Positions 1 to 8,959 are shown, counted from the first letter of the stretch. The stretch is 64,000 bases of DNA from Streptomyces sp. NBC_01335 (GCF_035953295.1 NZ_CP108370.1:3377001-3441000), one strand, 5' to 3'. Numbers and translations are program-made. The notes: generated from the sequence alone by a model not told the origin.

Positions 1-212
1 CCATGCCGCCTCCGTCCCCGCCTTCGCCTCCCTACGTGGGTCCACTCTCGGCGCCGCCCCCTGCCCGGGCAACTCGTACGGAGGCAGCCCACCACCGCCC
101 ACCACGGATCGCCGCCGTCACAGGGTGTCGCCGACCGGTGGCGTACCGTTCCGCCTAGCGTGCCTCTGGAACGGCCGGGTGACTGCGGCCGAGGTGACCC
201 GGGAGGCCCCCC
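1..212. other. Left edge, no gene supported
   Basis: No complete gene is visible before the first start codon. A short open frame enters from the left edge, but it is too short and shows no recognisable motif. It could be the tail of a gene outside the window. The segment probably carries the promoter of the following hydrolase gene. Confidence 0.4.
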
Positions 213-2024
213 ATGACCGACAGTGGCGGATCGACCGGATCACCCGAGCCGACCGGAGCGACCGGACCGACCGGACCGACCGGAGCGACCGGACAGAGGG
301 ACCGCTCCCGTCCCGCCGCGCGTCTCGTCCGGCGCCCCGTGATGCGTCGGCGGCCCGGCTGGGCGGGGGTTCTGGGGGCGGTGCTCTTCTACGTCGCCTC
401 GTTCACGCCCTCGCTCATCCCCCGCTCGTGGCTGGTCCAGTCGCTGGCGGCCGGGGTCACGGCGGCGGCCGGTTACGGCGTGGGGTCGCTCCTGGGGTGG
501 TTCGCGCGGCGCTGCGGGGCGCGGCCGGGCGGGGCGACGGTCCGGTGGGCGTGGCTGATGCTCGTACCGCTGGGGGTCGCGGCCGTCGTCGCGGTGACCG
601 TACGGAGCGTGCACTGGCAGGGCGACGCGCGGCGGGCGGTCGACATGGAGCCGGGGCTGGTGTGGTGGCAGTGGGCGCTGGTCCCGTTCGTGGCGCTGCT
701 GCTCTGCGGGCTGCTCGTCGCGCTGGCCCGGTCGGTACGGCTGGGGACGCGGACCCTGGCGCGTCCGCTGGAGCGGCTGGTGCCCCGGCCGTGGGCGCTG
801 ATGGTGGCGGCCGCGGTGGCGGTGGTCGTGGTGGTGGGGGTGGTCCAGGGCTTCCTGCTGCGCGGGCTGGTGGATCTGGTCGAGAGCAGCGCGTCGCTGA
901 CGAACGGGTCGACCAGCAAGGGCATCGCCCGGCCGCTGCTGCCGACGCTCTCGGGCAGCCCGTCCTCGCTGGAGAGCTGGTCCTCGCTGGGGAAGAACGG
1001 CCGGGACTTCGTCGGCCACGCCTCCACCCGGGCGGAGATCTCCGGGTTCACCGGCGATCCGGCGACGGACCCGGTCCGGGTGTACGTCGGGCTGGAGTCC
1101 TCGGCGACCCTGCGGGGCCGCGCGGACCTCGCCGTACGGGAACTGGAGCGGACCGGCGCGTTCCGCCGGAAGGTGCTGGTGGTGTTCGGTACGACGGGCA
1201 GCGGCTGGGTCAACGAGAGCCTCGCGAAGCCGCTGGAGTACATGTACGGCGGTGACAGCGCGGCGGTCGCCCTCCAGTACTCGTACCTGCCGAGCTGGCT
1301 CTCCTTCCTGACCGAGAGCGAGGCCGCCGTGGCCGGTTCCGCGCTCTTCGACGCGGTGTACGACCACTGGTCGGCGCTGCCCCCGGGCGAGCGCCCCCGG
1401 CTGCTGGTGTCCGGCGAGTCCCTCGGTTCCTACGCCACCGAGGGCGCGTTCGACGGCGAGCTCGCGCGGATGACCGCCCGCAGCGACGGCGCCCTGCTGG
1501 TCGGGCCGACGCTGCGGAACCCGATGTGGGAGAAGCTCGGCAGGGCCCGCGACCGGGGCAGCCCGCTCTGGCTGCCGGTCTACCGGGACGGGCGCACCGT
1601 GCGGTACGCCCGCCGCGAGGACGATTTCGACCGGCCGGCCGACGCCGCCTGGGACGCGCCCCGGATCGTGTACCTGCAGAACGGTTCGGACCCCGTGACG
1701 TGGTGGTCCCCCGATCTGCTGACGTCTCGGCCGCAGTGGCTCGTGGGTCCGAAGGCGCCGGACGTCTCCCCGGGGATGCGGTGGTACCCGCTCGTCACCT
1801 TCTGGCAGGTGACCTGCGACCTCGCGGTGTCCGACTCCGTCCCGGTGGGGTACGGGCACCGGTTCGGCACCCTCCCGGTCGCCGCGTGGGCCGCCGTGAC
1901 CCGGCCGCCCGGGTGGACCGGGGAGGACACCGCCCGCCTCGAAGAGACGCTGGAGCGGAAACAGGAGGAGCGGGAGCAGCAGGAGAAGGAGAACGAGGAG
2001 GAGAACGAGAACGGGGAGCGGTGA
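213..2024 (+). CDS. Membrane-anchored alpha/beta-hydrolase (Abhydrolase_9 type)
   Basis: The N-terminus carries a short collagen-like run of Gly-Pro/Ala-Thr triplets (about residues 15-27), encoded by 9-bp repeats. Four or five hydrophobic segments follow within about residues 50-220, and then a soluble alpha/beta-hydrolase domain. The nucleophile elbow reads GESLGS, with the Ser near residue 402. This arrangement matches the Abhydrolase_9 (former DUF2319) family of actinobacterial membrane hydrolases, whose substrate is unknown. The C-terminus is an extreme Glu/Lys/Asn-rich tail of about 25 residues. The ATG is chosen because GGGAGG lies just upstream. It is probably transcribed alone or with the downstream kinase gene, after a gap of about 120 bp. 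Confidence 0.85.
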   Translation: MTDSGGSTGSPEPTGATGPTGPTGATGQRDRSRPAARLVRRPVMRRRPGWAGVLGAVLFYVASFTPSLIPRSWLVQSLAAGVTAAAGYGVGSLLGWFARRCGARPGGATVRWAWLMLVPLGVAAVVAVTVRSVHWQGDARRAVDMEPGLVWWQWALVPFVALLLCGLLVALARSVRLGTRTLARPLERLVPRPWALMVAAAVAVVVVVGVVQGFLLRGLVDLVESSASLTNGSTSKGIARPLLPTLSGSPSSLESWSSLGKNGRDFVGHASTRAEISGFTGDPATDPVRVYVGLESSATLRGRADLAVRELERTGAFRRKVLVVFGTTGSGWVNESLAKPLEYMYGGDSAAVALQYSYLPSWLSFLTESEAAVAGSALFDAVYDHWSALPPGERPRLLVSGESLGSYATEGAFDGELARMTARSDGALLVGPTLRNPMWEKLGRARDRGSPLWLPVYRDGRTVRYARREDDFDRPADAAWDAPRIVYLQNGSDPVTWWSPDLLTSRPQWLVGPKAPDVSPGMRWYPLVTFWQVTCDLAVSDSVPVGYGHRFGTLPVAAWAAVTRPPGWTGEDTARLEETLERKQEEREQQEKENEEENENGER

Positions 2025-2146
2025 AGGCCTGCGGGTCGATGCCCCCACCACCCACCGAAGCGTGACAGAAACGCAAGTCGGCGGGCACGATCAGGCACTG
2101 ACGGACCGTCTACCCTGTTGCTTCCATGTAGTGCACAGGGGGTCGC

Positions 2147-4087
2147 ATGCACAGCGAGGGAACGGCCGACGAGCCGGAAGGGGGCTTCGACGGCGACCCC
2201 GGAGACGGGCATCCCGCGGACGCGCCCGAGCCCCTCGGGGACGCCAACGGGGACACCGCCGAACCGGAGCCCGAGCTCCGCCCGCACATGGTGATCGCCG
2301 ACCGTTACGAGCTCCAACGCCAGCTCGGCCGGGGCGGGATGGGCGTCGTCTGGGAGGCGCTGGACCGGCGCCTTGGGCGGCGGGTCGCCGTCAAGGGGCT
2401 GCTCTACCGGGGGGCCGTGGAGCCCGACACACAGGCGCAGTGGGTCGAGCGGGCGCGGCGCGAGGCGCAGGCCATCGCCCGGATCGGGCACCAGAACGTG
2501 GTGGCCGTGCACGACGTGATCGAGGCCGGCAACCAGGTCTGGATCGTGATGGAGCTGCTCAACGCCCGCTCCCTGGCCGACCTGTTGCGCGAGCAGCGGC
2601 GGCTCCCGGTGGCCCAGGCGGCCCGGATCGCCCTCCAGGTGCTGCGCGGGCTGCGCGCGGTCCACGAGGCGGGGGTGCTGCACCGGGACGTCAAGCCGCA
2701 CAACATCCTCTTCCGGCCCAACGGCCGTGCTCTGCTGATGGACTTCGGGATCGCCACCTTCGAGGGCGCCGTCCAGCTGACCAAGTCGCAGGAGATCATC
2801 GGCACGCCGAAGTACCTGGCGCCCGAGCTGGTCCACCGGGGCGGCGAGGCGCTGCCGATGCCGGGCACCTCGGCGTCCGACCTGTGGTCGCTGGGGGTGA
2901 CGCTCTTCGAGATGGTCGAGGGCCACGCCCCGTTCAACGGCCTCAGCTCGTACGAGGTCTTCATCGCCGTGTACGAGCAGCCGCTGCCCGCGATGGAGCA
3001 CGCCGGCCCGCTCGCCCCGGTGATCCGGGCGCTGCTGCGGAAGGACCCGAAGGACCGGCCGTCCGCCCGGGAGACCGAGGCGATGCTGATGGCCGTCACC
3101 AGCGAGCCCCCGGCGCTCGACCCGCCGACCCACCGCCGGAACCCGCCCCTCGAACTCCCCCCGCACGACGCCGGCAACGCCGAAGACTCCGAAGAGAGCG
3201 ACGGGCAGGCGTCGAAGCCCCGCCGCCGGCGCACCGTGATCGGCGCGGCGGCGGTCGGCTGCGCGGTGCTGCTGGCCGGCGGCGGCTGGCTGACCCGGCA
3301 GTACGCGGCCGCGCCCACGCCCACGTACCAGCAGGGGCACGCCGAGCTGAAGATCGGCGTCAAGGACGACCAGCCCGGGCTGAGCCAGCTCCAGCCGGAC
3401 GGTTCGTACGCCGGGTACGACATAGACCTCGCCACCCGGATCGCGCGGCGCATGGGCTACGCGGCGAAGGACATCCGCTTCGTGCCGGTGAACAGCGAGA
3501 ACCGGGCGTCGATGCTCTCGGCGGGGCGTGTCGACCTGGTGATAGCGAGCTACAGCATCACCCCGGAACGCAAGGAGCAGGGGATCGTCTTCGCGGGGCC
3601 GTACTACACGGCGCTGCGCAGCTTCCTCGTACGCAAGGACAAGAAGCCGGCGTACACCGACGCCGCCGACCTGATCAGCGACAAGGCCCAGGTCTGTACG
3701 GTGCGGGGCTCGACGTACGAGGGGTGGCTGACGGAGGCCGGGTACAACCTCACCAAGCGGCAGAGTTCCTACCAGCTGTGCGTGGACTACCTGTTGGACG
3801 ACACGAGCGGGATCTCCGCCGTGTCCACCGACGACATCATCCTCGCCGGTTACGTCGGCCAGGACCCGGACAAGCTCCAGCAGATCAGCAACGCGGGCGG
3901 CGCCGAGGGGTACGGCGTGGCGATGGTGCCGGGTGAGCCCGAGCTGAAGAAGGAGGTGTGCGACGCGCTCGGGGAGATCGTGAACAGCCACGAGTGGGGG
4001 GACCTGTACACCGAGCACCTGGCGCCGCTGATGGCCAACGAGTCCGCGCCGAACCCGCCGAAGCTGACCGAGTGCGAGGACGCCTGA
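2147..4087 (+). CDS. Ser/Thr protein kinase fused to extracellular type-3 solute-binding domain
   Basis: Residues about 50-320 form a Hanks-type kinase: a glycine loop (GRGGMG), the ATP lysine in VAVKG (about 83), HRDVKPHN (about 178-185) and DFG (about 199). A Pro/Glu-rich linker and one membrane segment (about 362-384) follow. The rest, to residue 646, is an SBP_bac_3 domain of the glutamate/polar amino-acid type, starting at ELKIGVKDD. The topology implies a periplasm-facing ligand sensor coupled to a cytoplasmic kinase. This fusion class is known in Streptomyces, but its ligand and substrates are not established. The ATG has AGGGGG upstream. No ABC permease genes are adjacent, which favours sensing over transport. 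Confidence 0.9.
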   Translation: MHSEGTADEPEGGFDGDPGDGHPADAPEPLGDANGDTAEPEPELRPHMVIADRYELQRQLGRGGMGVVWEALDRRLGRRVAVKGLLYRGAVEPDTQAQWVERARREAQAIARIGHQNVVAVHDVIEAGNQVWIVMELLNARSLADLLREQRRLPVAQAARIALQVLRGLRAVHEAGVLHRDVKPHNILFRPNGRALLMDFGIATFEGAVQLTKSQEIIGTPKYLAPELVHRGGEALPMPGTSASDLWSLGVTLFEMVEGHAPFNGLSSYEVFIAVYEQPLPAMEHAGPLAPVIRALLRKDPKDRPSARETEAMLMAVTSEPPALDPPTHRRNPPLELPPHDAGNAEDSEESDGQASKPRRRRTVIGAAAVGCAVLLAGGGWLTRQYAAAPTPTYQQGHAELKIGVKDDQPGLSQLQPDGSYAGYDIDLATRIARRMGYAAKDIRFVPVNSENRASMLSAGRVDLVIASYSITPERKEQGIVFAGPYYTALRSFLVRKDKKPAYTDAADLISDKAQVCTVRGSTYEGWLTEAGYNLTKRQSSYQLCVDYLLDDTSGISAVSTDDIILAGYVGQDPDKLQQISNAGGAEGYGVAMVPGEPELKKEVCDALGEIVNSHEWGDLYTEHLAPLMANESAPNPPKLTECEDA

Positions 4088-4116
4088 ACCACCCGCCGGT
4101 GCGAGTGAGTCCGTGC

Positions 4117-4647
4117 TCAGCGCCCGCCCAGCCGCTCCCCGCACTCCGCGCAGAACTTCGGCGCCCGCCCCTCCGCGAGACGCCCGCACTCCGGGCAGAC
4201 CCGGTCCAGCGCGCACGGCGCCTCGCCGCCTTCGGACTCGCCGCCTTCGGACTCGCCGCCTTCGGGATCCCGCGCGACGGTCCCGGGCGGTGCGGGCGCG
4301 ATGGTGAGACCCGGGCGGCGGCGGTGGACGGTGAGGTACGCCAGTCCCCCGGGTCCGGCCTGGACGGCGCGGCGGGAGGTGCGGGGCAGCCAGGTGACCG
4401 TGGTCGGGGCGAGCGGCAGCGCGGTCTCCCCGGTGACGACGACGCCGCTGCCCGCGAGGACGACGAGGAGCACGTCGAGGGTGTCCTCCTGGTGCTCGCC
4501 GACCTCGGCGTCCGGCGGCAGCCGCACCAGGTTGGCGTCCAGCTCCCGCCCCTGCTCGGCCAGTTGCCAGAGCGCTCCCCGGCCGTCCGGGCCCGCCTGG
4601 GCGAGGGCGTCGGCGAGTACGGCGAGGTTCCGGGGCACGGCGTTCAC
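4117..4647 (-). CDS. Conserved protein with C-terminal zinc ribbon
   Basis: The 176-residue product has a cupin-like or beta-rich N-terminal part and a C-terminal double CxxC motif (CPECG...CAECG), typical of a zinc ribbon. Between them lies a low-complexity linker with three EGGES-type repeats, encoded by three 15-bp direct repeats (4222-4266). I do not recognise a specific function. The N-terminal region (DTLDVLLVVLAGSG) recalls small cupins that handle dose or ligand sensing, but this is only a resemblance. The gene converges on the kinase gene and is divergent from pip. Confidence 0.75.
   Translation of the reverse strand: MNAVPRNLAVLADALAQAGPDGRGALWQLAEQGRELDANLVRLPPDAEVGEHQEDTLDVLLVVLAGSGVVVTGETALPLAPTTVTWLPRTSRRAVQAGPGGLAYLTVHRRRPGLTIAPAPPGTVARDPEGGESEGGESEGGEAPCALDRVCPECGRLAEGRAPKFCAECGERLGGR
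4222..4266. repeat. Three 15-bp coding direct repeats
   Basis: Unit ctcgccgccttcgga occurs three times in tandem; the last copy differs at its final base. It encodes the acidic EGGES linker of the zinc-ribbon protein, and the reading frame is kept. Confidence 0.9.
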
Positions 4648-4730
4648 GCCTCCGAGCGTACGTGGCCCGGGCCGCGCGCCTGCCCTCTCCCCCTCGTAGG
4701 CTGACCCCTTCCCGACCGAGGAGGAGTCGT

Positions 4731-5729
4731 ATGCACCGCGAGCCCGGAGCGAGTTACCCGCCCGTCGAGCCGTACGACCACGGCCTGCTCGACGTCGGCG
4801 ACGGCAACCTCGTCCACTGGGAGGTCTGCGGCAACCCCGAGGGGAAGCCCGCGCTCGTCGTGCACGGCGGCCCCGGCTCCGGCTGCAAGCCGTGGGCCCG
4901 GCAGCGCTTCGACCCGGAGCTGTACCGGGTGGTCCTCTTCGACCAGCGCGGCTGCGGGCGCTCCCTCCCGCACGCCGCCGACCCGGCGACCGGCCTGCGG
5001 CACAACACCACCGCCCATCTGATCGCCGACATGGAGCGCCTGCGCGTCCGTCTCGGCATCGAGGCGTGGCTGCTGTTCGGCTGGTCCTGGGGGGCGACGC
5101 TCTCCCTCGCGTACGCCGAGGCGCACCCGGAACGCGTCACCGAGATCGTGCTCTCGGCCGTCACCACCACCCGCCCCGACGAGATCGACTGGCTCTACCG
5201 GGGCGCCGGCCGGATCTTCCCCGAGGCCTGGGACCGCTTCCGCGCGGGCGTCCCGGAGGTGACGGCCCCCCGGCCGTCGGCCGCCGCACTGGTCACCGCG
5301 TACGCCCGCCGGACGGAGAGCGCCGACCCGGCCGTACGGGAACGGGCGACGGCCGACTGGTGCGCCTGGGAGGACGCGGTGCTGTCGGCGGAGGGGCAGC
5401 CGCCCGCGTACACCAGCAGGCCGCACCGGGACCGGCTCGGGTTCGTCCGGATCTGCGCGCACTACTTCGCGCACGCCGCCTGGCTGGAGGACGGGCAGCT
5501 CATCCGGGACGCGGGACGGCTCGCGGGCATCCCGGGGGCGCTGATCCACGGCCGGTTCGACCTGGGCGGTCCGCTGACGACCGCCTGGGAGCTGGCCCGT
5601 GCCTGGCCGGACGCGGAACTGACCGTCATCGGCGACGCCGGACACCTGGGCGGCGCGGCCACCTCCCACGCCGAACTCGCCGCGCTGGACCGGTTCGCGG
5701 GCAAGTCGAGCAGGGCCGCGAAGGACTAA
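4731..5729 (+). CDS. pip: Prolyl aminopeptidase
   Basis: This 332-residue alpha/beta-hydrolase releases N-terminal proline from peptides. Hallmarks of the family S33 iminopeptidase are present: HGGPGSG near residues 45-51, DQRGCGRS, the nucleophile elbow GWSWGA (Ser about 119), an Asp in HGRFDLGGP and a late DAGHLGG histidine. The length fits the family. The ATG at 4731 is chosen over an in-frame upstream start because GAGGAGG sits immediately before it. No signal peptide is seen, so it is cytoplasmic. It is followed by the low-GC island. Confidence 0.92.
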   Translation: MHREPGASYPPVEPYDHGLLDVGDGNLVHWEVCGNPEGKPALVVHGGPGSGCKPWARQRFDPELYRVVLFDQRGCGRSLPHAADPATGLRHNTTAHLIADMERLRVRLGIEAWLLFGWSWGATLSLAYAEAHPERVTEIVLSAVTTTRPDEIDWLYRGAGRIFPEAWDRFRAGVPEVTAPRPSAAALVTAYARRTESADPAVRERATADWCAWEDAVLSAEGQPPAYTSRPHRDRLGFVRICAHYFAHAAWLEDGQLIRDAGRLAGIPGALIHGRFDLGGPLTTAWELARAWPDAELTVIGDAGHLGGAATSHAELAALDRFAGKSSRAAKD

Positions 5730-5767
5730 CAAAGCCAACGAAAGACTCCATCCCCCAAGAGTCGCCC

Positions 5768-5965
5768 CTGAAAGACACGCAAATCGAACGCATTGCCTCA
5801 ATAGTGACCCACTTCAACACCCGCCAGCACGACAATTGTTACCAAACCACCGAAGCGCCTACTCGGATCGGCCTGCACCTCGGCAACTGGCTGGACACAG
5901 GAGCCCGGTACATGCCAACAACCTCGGCACCTTCACCCCTATACCGGGACGCGTTGGCAACTTAA
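5768..5965 (+). other. Open frame in low-GC spacer, possible gene remnant
   Basis: The spacer between pip and the OLD-type gene is visibly lower in GC than its surroundings. It contains an open frame of about 65 codons ending at a TAA. The frame has protein-like composition (IERIASIVTHFN, ARYMP) but no ATG. Only a CTG or an internal GTG could start it, and there is no convincing ribosome site. It may be the remnant of a gene that came in with the island, or it may be chance. I see nothing else between 5730 and 6016 apart from the promoter region of the next gene. Confidence 0.3.
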
Positions 5966-6016
5966 GCTAAGGGCCAGATCATTGGATCACTTTCCTCAAA
6001 CAGCCAGGGGGGCAGA

Positions 6017-7495
6017 ATGAACAGTGCGCGCGTTTCGAAAACAATCCGTCCACTCACCAGCGATTGGAACATGGAACGCTATTCCGAAAAGGGATGGCCT
6101 CAATTCCTCGACGCGGTCACCATAAGCGGACTCCGCGGATGGACAGGAGAAACGGTTGAATTCAGATTCCCTGTAACTGCAATCGCAGGCGAGAACGGCG
6201 CCGGCAAGAGCACCGTGCTCAAGACGGCCGCAGCCGCGTACCGCGCCCCAGATAAACTTCCCGCAATGAGAACTTTCTATCCGGATGACTTCTTTCCCAA
6301 CACTCCATGGGAAGTCGTCGAAAAGGTAAACCTGCATTACCAGTTCCACCTCGGCGTATCCGGAGATTCGTACGACCTTCGCAAGCCGAGCAAGCGATGG
6401 CGCGGAATGCCGGAGCGAAAGAGTCGCCCAGTATTTTTCCTCGACATTAGCCGCATTCAACCAATTGACACCCTCATCGGCTACGGAAAGATCGCAAAGC
6501 AGGCGACCTTCCGCGGGGACGAGACCGAGTTCTCAGACACCGACAGGAACATGCTGGCGAGAATCATGAACAAGTCGTACACGGCTGGCAAAATGGCGAA
6601 GTACGAACAGAAGCAGATCGGAATCCTCTCGACAGCCGAGGGAGAGTATTCCAATTTCCATCAGGGTGCCGGGGAGGATGCAACGACAGATCTTGTAAAT
6701 CTGCTACGCACGGCACCCCGGAACTCGCTGGTGATCATTGATGAGATCGAATCGTCACTCCACCCAAGAGCACAGCGCCGCCTCATGTCCGAATTGTTCT
6801 CAATAGCCCACAAGCAAAGAATTCAATTCATTCTTTCTACGCATTCGCCGTACATCCTAGAGCAACTGCCTACCGAGGCAAGAGTTTACATCCAAGTCGA
6901 ACGCCACGGTAACCGCGACGTCATCTATGGCGTCACTCCAGATTTTGCCATGTCGCTAATGGATGACGTGGATCACACCGAATTGACCCTGTACTGCGAA
7001 GACAAAGAAGCGGCGGTCATGATCGACGCGCTCATATCGAATGAGAGTCCAGATCTTAGGCGGCGGATTTCCATCACCCCCGTGGGCCCCGCCAGCACAG
7101 TGAAAACTCTCGGGCAGCTCGCAGATGAGGAAAAATTGCCCGGGAAATCGATTGGCATACTTGATGCCGATCAAGATCTTACGATCGGATGCGTACGAAT
7201 ACCTGGAACTTCTGCGCCCGAGCGAGAAGTATTTGAAAATACGGACGAGAATTATTGGGACGTCGTCGCACTTAGGCTAGGCGTCCGAACCGGAGACTTG
7301 CTGGACGCAGTCGAGGACGCCAAACGTCTTGAGAATCATCACGCATGGTCTCGACGTGTCGCCGAAAATCTAGGGCCGCGCGTCCGCACCGATCGAGTAT
7401 GGGAGGATGCGGCTGCAGTATGGTCCCAAGAGGTCGTAGATTCTGCCGATCGAGCACAATTCGTCAAGGATATACTCGGGCATCTCGATGGTTAG
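6017..7495 (+). CDS. OLD-type ATPase with C-terminal TOPRIM-like nuclease domain
   Basis: The 492-residue protein starts with an SMC/ABC-like ATPase. Walker A is GENGAGKST (58-66, Lys 64). An ABC-signature-like stretch (HQGAGEDATTDL) follows. Walker B is VIIDEIESSLHP (Asp 242, Glu 243), and there is an H-loop STHSP (His 276). The C-terminal part carries TOPRIM-type acidic residues: Glu 328 in LYCEDKEAA and an Asp-x-Asp at 383/385 in GILDADQD. This is the OLD (overcoming lysogenization defect) architecture, shared with GajA of Gabija and related to PARIS components. No UvrD-like GajB or separate AriB partner is adjacent, so a stand-alone OLD nuclease is the best reading. Base and codon use are clearly lower in GC than in neighbouring genes, a sign of transfer. 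GGGGGG precedes the ATG. Confidence 0.85.
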   Translation: MNSARVSKTIRPLTSDWNMERYSEKGWPQFLDAVTISGLRGWTGETVEFRFPVTAIAGENGAGKSTVLKTAAAAYRAPDKLPAMRTFYPDDFFPNTPWEVVEKVNLHYQFHLGVSGDSYDLRKPSKRWRGMPERKSRPVFFLDISRIQPIDTLIGYGKIAKQATFRGDETEFSDTDRNMLARIMNKSYTAGKMAKYEQKQIGILSTAEGEYSNFHQGAGEDATTDLVNLLRTAPRNSLVIIDEIESSLHPRAQRRLMSELFSIAHKQRIQFILSTHSPYILEQLPTEARVYIQVERHGNRDVIYGVTPDFAMSLMDDVDHTELTLYCEDKEAAVMIDALISNESPDLRRRISITPVGPASTVKTLGQLADEEKLPGKSIGILDADQDLTIGCVRIPGTSAPEREVFENTDENYWDVVALRLGVRTGDLLDAVEDAKRLENHHAWSRRVAENLGPRVRTDRVWEDAAAVWSQEVVDSADRAQFVKDILGHLDG

Positions 7496-7730
7496 TTCAT
7501 CCAGACGGAGTCGACACCAATATCCGTAGGGCCTAAAAGAACGCACGCACCGCCTGACCTTTGGGCGGCGCGACTGCCCCGGCGGAGCTGGCAACTCGCA
7601 GTCCCTCGCCAGTAAGAACTGTGCAGCGGGGCCTCATCGCCACCCACTGGTCGTTGGCGACGACGATCGGCGGGAGGCGCCCCCGCGCCCCCTTGCTTCG
7701 AGCGCACTCGAAGGCGTTGGGTGGGGAGTC
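7496..7730. other. Spacer after the island, no gene supported
   Basis: GC returns to chromosomal level here. A minus-strand open frame ends at 7533 but shows no recognisable motif. Just upstream of the reductase start lies an inverted repeat with 7-bp arms, cttcgag-cgca-ctcgaag (7696-7713), a possible regulator site. The right boundary of the low-GC island falls in this spacer, near 7550. I found no direct repeats that would mark an integration site. Confidence 0.4.
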
Positions 7731-8726
7731 ATGAAGTACACGCAGCTCGGACGCACGGGCCTCAAGGTCAGCCGCCTCGTTCTCGGAACGATGAACTTCG
7801 GCCCGCAGACCAACGAATCCGACAGTCACTCGCTCATGGACGCCGCACTGGACGCGGGCGTCAACTTCTTCGACACCGCGAACGTCTACGGCTGGGGCGA
7901 GAACAAGGGCCGCACCGAGGAGATCCTCGGCACCTGGTTCGCCCAGGGCGGCGACCGCCGCGACAAGGTCGTCCTCGCCACCAAGGTCTACGGGAACATG
8001 GGCCCGGACGGCGAGGCGTGGCCCAACCACGACAAGCTCTCCGCGCTCAACATCCGCCGCGCCGTCGACGCCAGCCTCAAGCGGCTCCAGACGGACCACA
8101 TCGACCTGTACCAGTTCCACCACGTCGACCGGTCCACCCCGGCCGAGGAGATCTGGCAGGCCATCGACGTACTGATCCAGCAGGGCAAGATCCTGTACGC
8201 GGGCTCTTCCAACTTCGCCGGCTACAAGATCGCCCAGGCCAACGAGACGGCCAAGCGCCTCGGCTCGTTCGGACTGGTCAGCGAGCAGTGCCTGTACAAC
8301 CTGATGGCCCGCGACGCCGAGATGGAGGTCATCCCGGCCGCCCAGGAGTACGGCCTCGGCGTCATCCCCTGGTCGCCGCTCCAGGGCGGCCTGCTCGGCG
8401 GCGCGCTGCGCAAGGAGCGCGAGGGCGGCGGCGCCCGGTCCACCACCGGCCGCTCCGCCGACGGCCTCGCGGACCCGAAGGTGCGCGCCCAGATCCAGGC
8501 GTACGAGGACCTGCTCGACAAGCACGGTCTGGAGCCCGGCGAGGTCGGCCTGGCCTGGCTGCTGACCCGCCCGGGCATCACCGGCCCGATCTCGGGCCCG
8601 CGCACCCGCGAGCAGCTCGACTCCGCGCTGCGCGCGGTGGAGCTGGAGCTGTCCGAGGAGGTGCTGGCCTCGCTGGAGGAGATCTTCCCCGGCCCGGGCC
8701 CGTCCCCGGAGAGCTTCGCCTGGTAG
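7731..8726 (+). CDS. Aldo/keto reductase
   Basis: The 331-residue protein is an NADPH-dependent oxidoreductase of the AKR superfamily with a TIM-barrel fold. The catalytic tetrad is visible: Asp and Tyr in DTANVYG, Lys in LATKVYG and His in YQFHHVD. The cofactor-binding end reads GPRTREQLDSALRA. It resembles the YghZ/Kv-beta-like class common in actinomycetes. Substrates cannot be inferred. The ATG has GGGGAG upstream. The inverted repeat at 7696-7713 lies in its leader. Confidence 0.92.
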   Translation: MKYTQLGRTGLKVSRLVLGTMNFGPQTNESDSHSLMDAALDAGVNFFDTANVYGWGENKGRTEEILGTWFAQGGDRRDKVVLATKVYGNMGPDGEAWPNHDKLSALNIRRAVDASLKRLQTDHIDLYQFHHVDRSTPAEEIWQAIDVLIQQGKILYAGSSNFAGYKIAQANETAKRLGSFGLVSEQCLYNLMARDAEMEVIPAAQEYGLGVIPWSPLQGGLLGGALRKEREGGGARSTTGRSADGLADPKVRAQIQAYEDLLDKHGLEPGEVGLAWLLTRPGITGPISGPRTREQLDSALRAVELELSEEVLASLEEIFPGPGPSPESFAW

Positions 8727-8816
8727 TCCGGCACGCCGCGTACCTCCCGGTACCGCTCCCGGTCGACGGTCAGCCGTCGGCCGGGGCGCCCGGGGCGCCG
8801 CCCGTGCGGGCCGTCG

Positions 8817-8906
8817 TCAGTTGCCCACGGCCGCCGCCACGGCGACGACGACGAACATCAGCACGAGAACGGTGGCCATGATGCGGTTTCTGGTCTTCGG
8901 ATCCAC
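8817..8906 (-). CDS. Small single-span membrane protein (29 aa)
   Basis: This short frame starts with GTG and encodes VDPKTRNRIM followed by one hydrophobic helix rich in Val and Ala, ending VGN. The pattern of a basic N-terminus and then a single membrane segment is what I recall for a conserved tiny Streptomyces membrane protein. The ribosome site is weak, so expression is not certain. It converges on the reductase gene. Confidence 0.55.
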   Translation of the reverse strand: MDPKTRNRIMATVLVLMFVVVAVAAAVGN

Positions 8907-8959
8907 CCGACGAGGTTAACCGCCCCACCGGCCTCCCCCGTCACCCGCCCCGGTCACCG

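Noticed and set aside
240..2051. Long antisense open frame over the alpha/beta-hydrolase gene
   Set aside because: High-GC genomes produce long antisense frames by codon bias; the plus-strand frame has motifs and a ribosome site, the antisense has neither.
1580..4216. Very long minus-strand frame over the kinase gene
   Set aside because: Composition is Arg/Gly/Pro/Val-rich shadow sequence; the plus-strand kinase motifs are unambiguous.
6017..7495. Complete Gabija or PARIS system
   Set aside because: No UvrD/PcrA-like GajB and no separate AriB gene lies on either side; only the ATPase-TOPRIM part is present.
7533..7733. Small minus-strand gene between the island and the reductase
   Set aside because: The frame is open but lacks a convincing start, ribosome site or recognisable motif.
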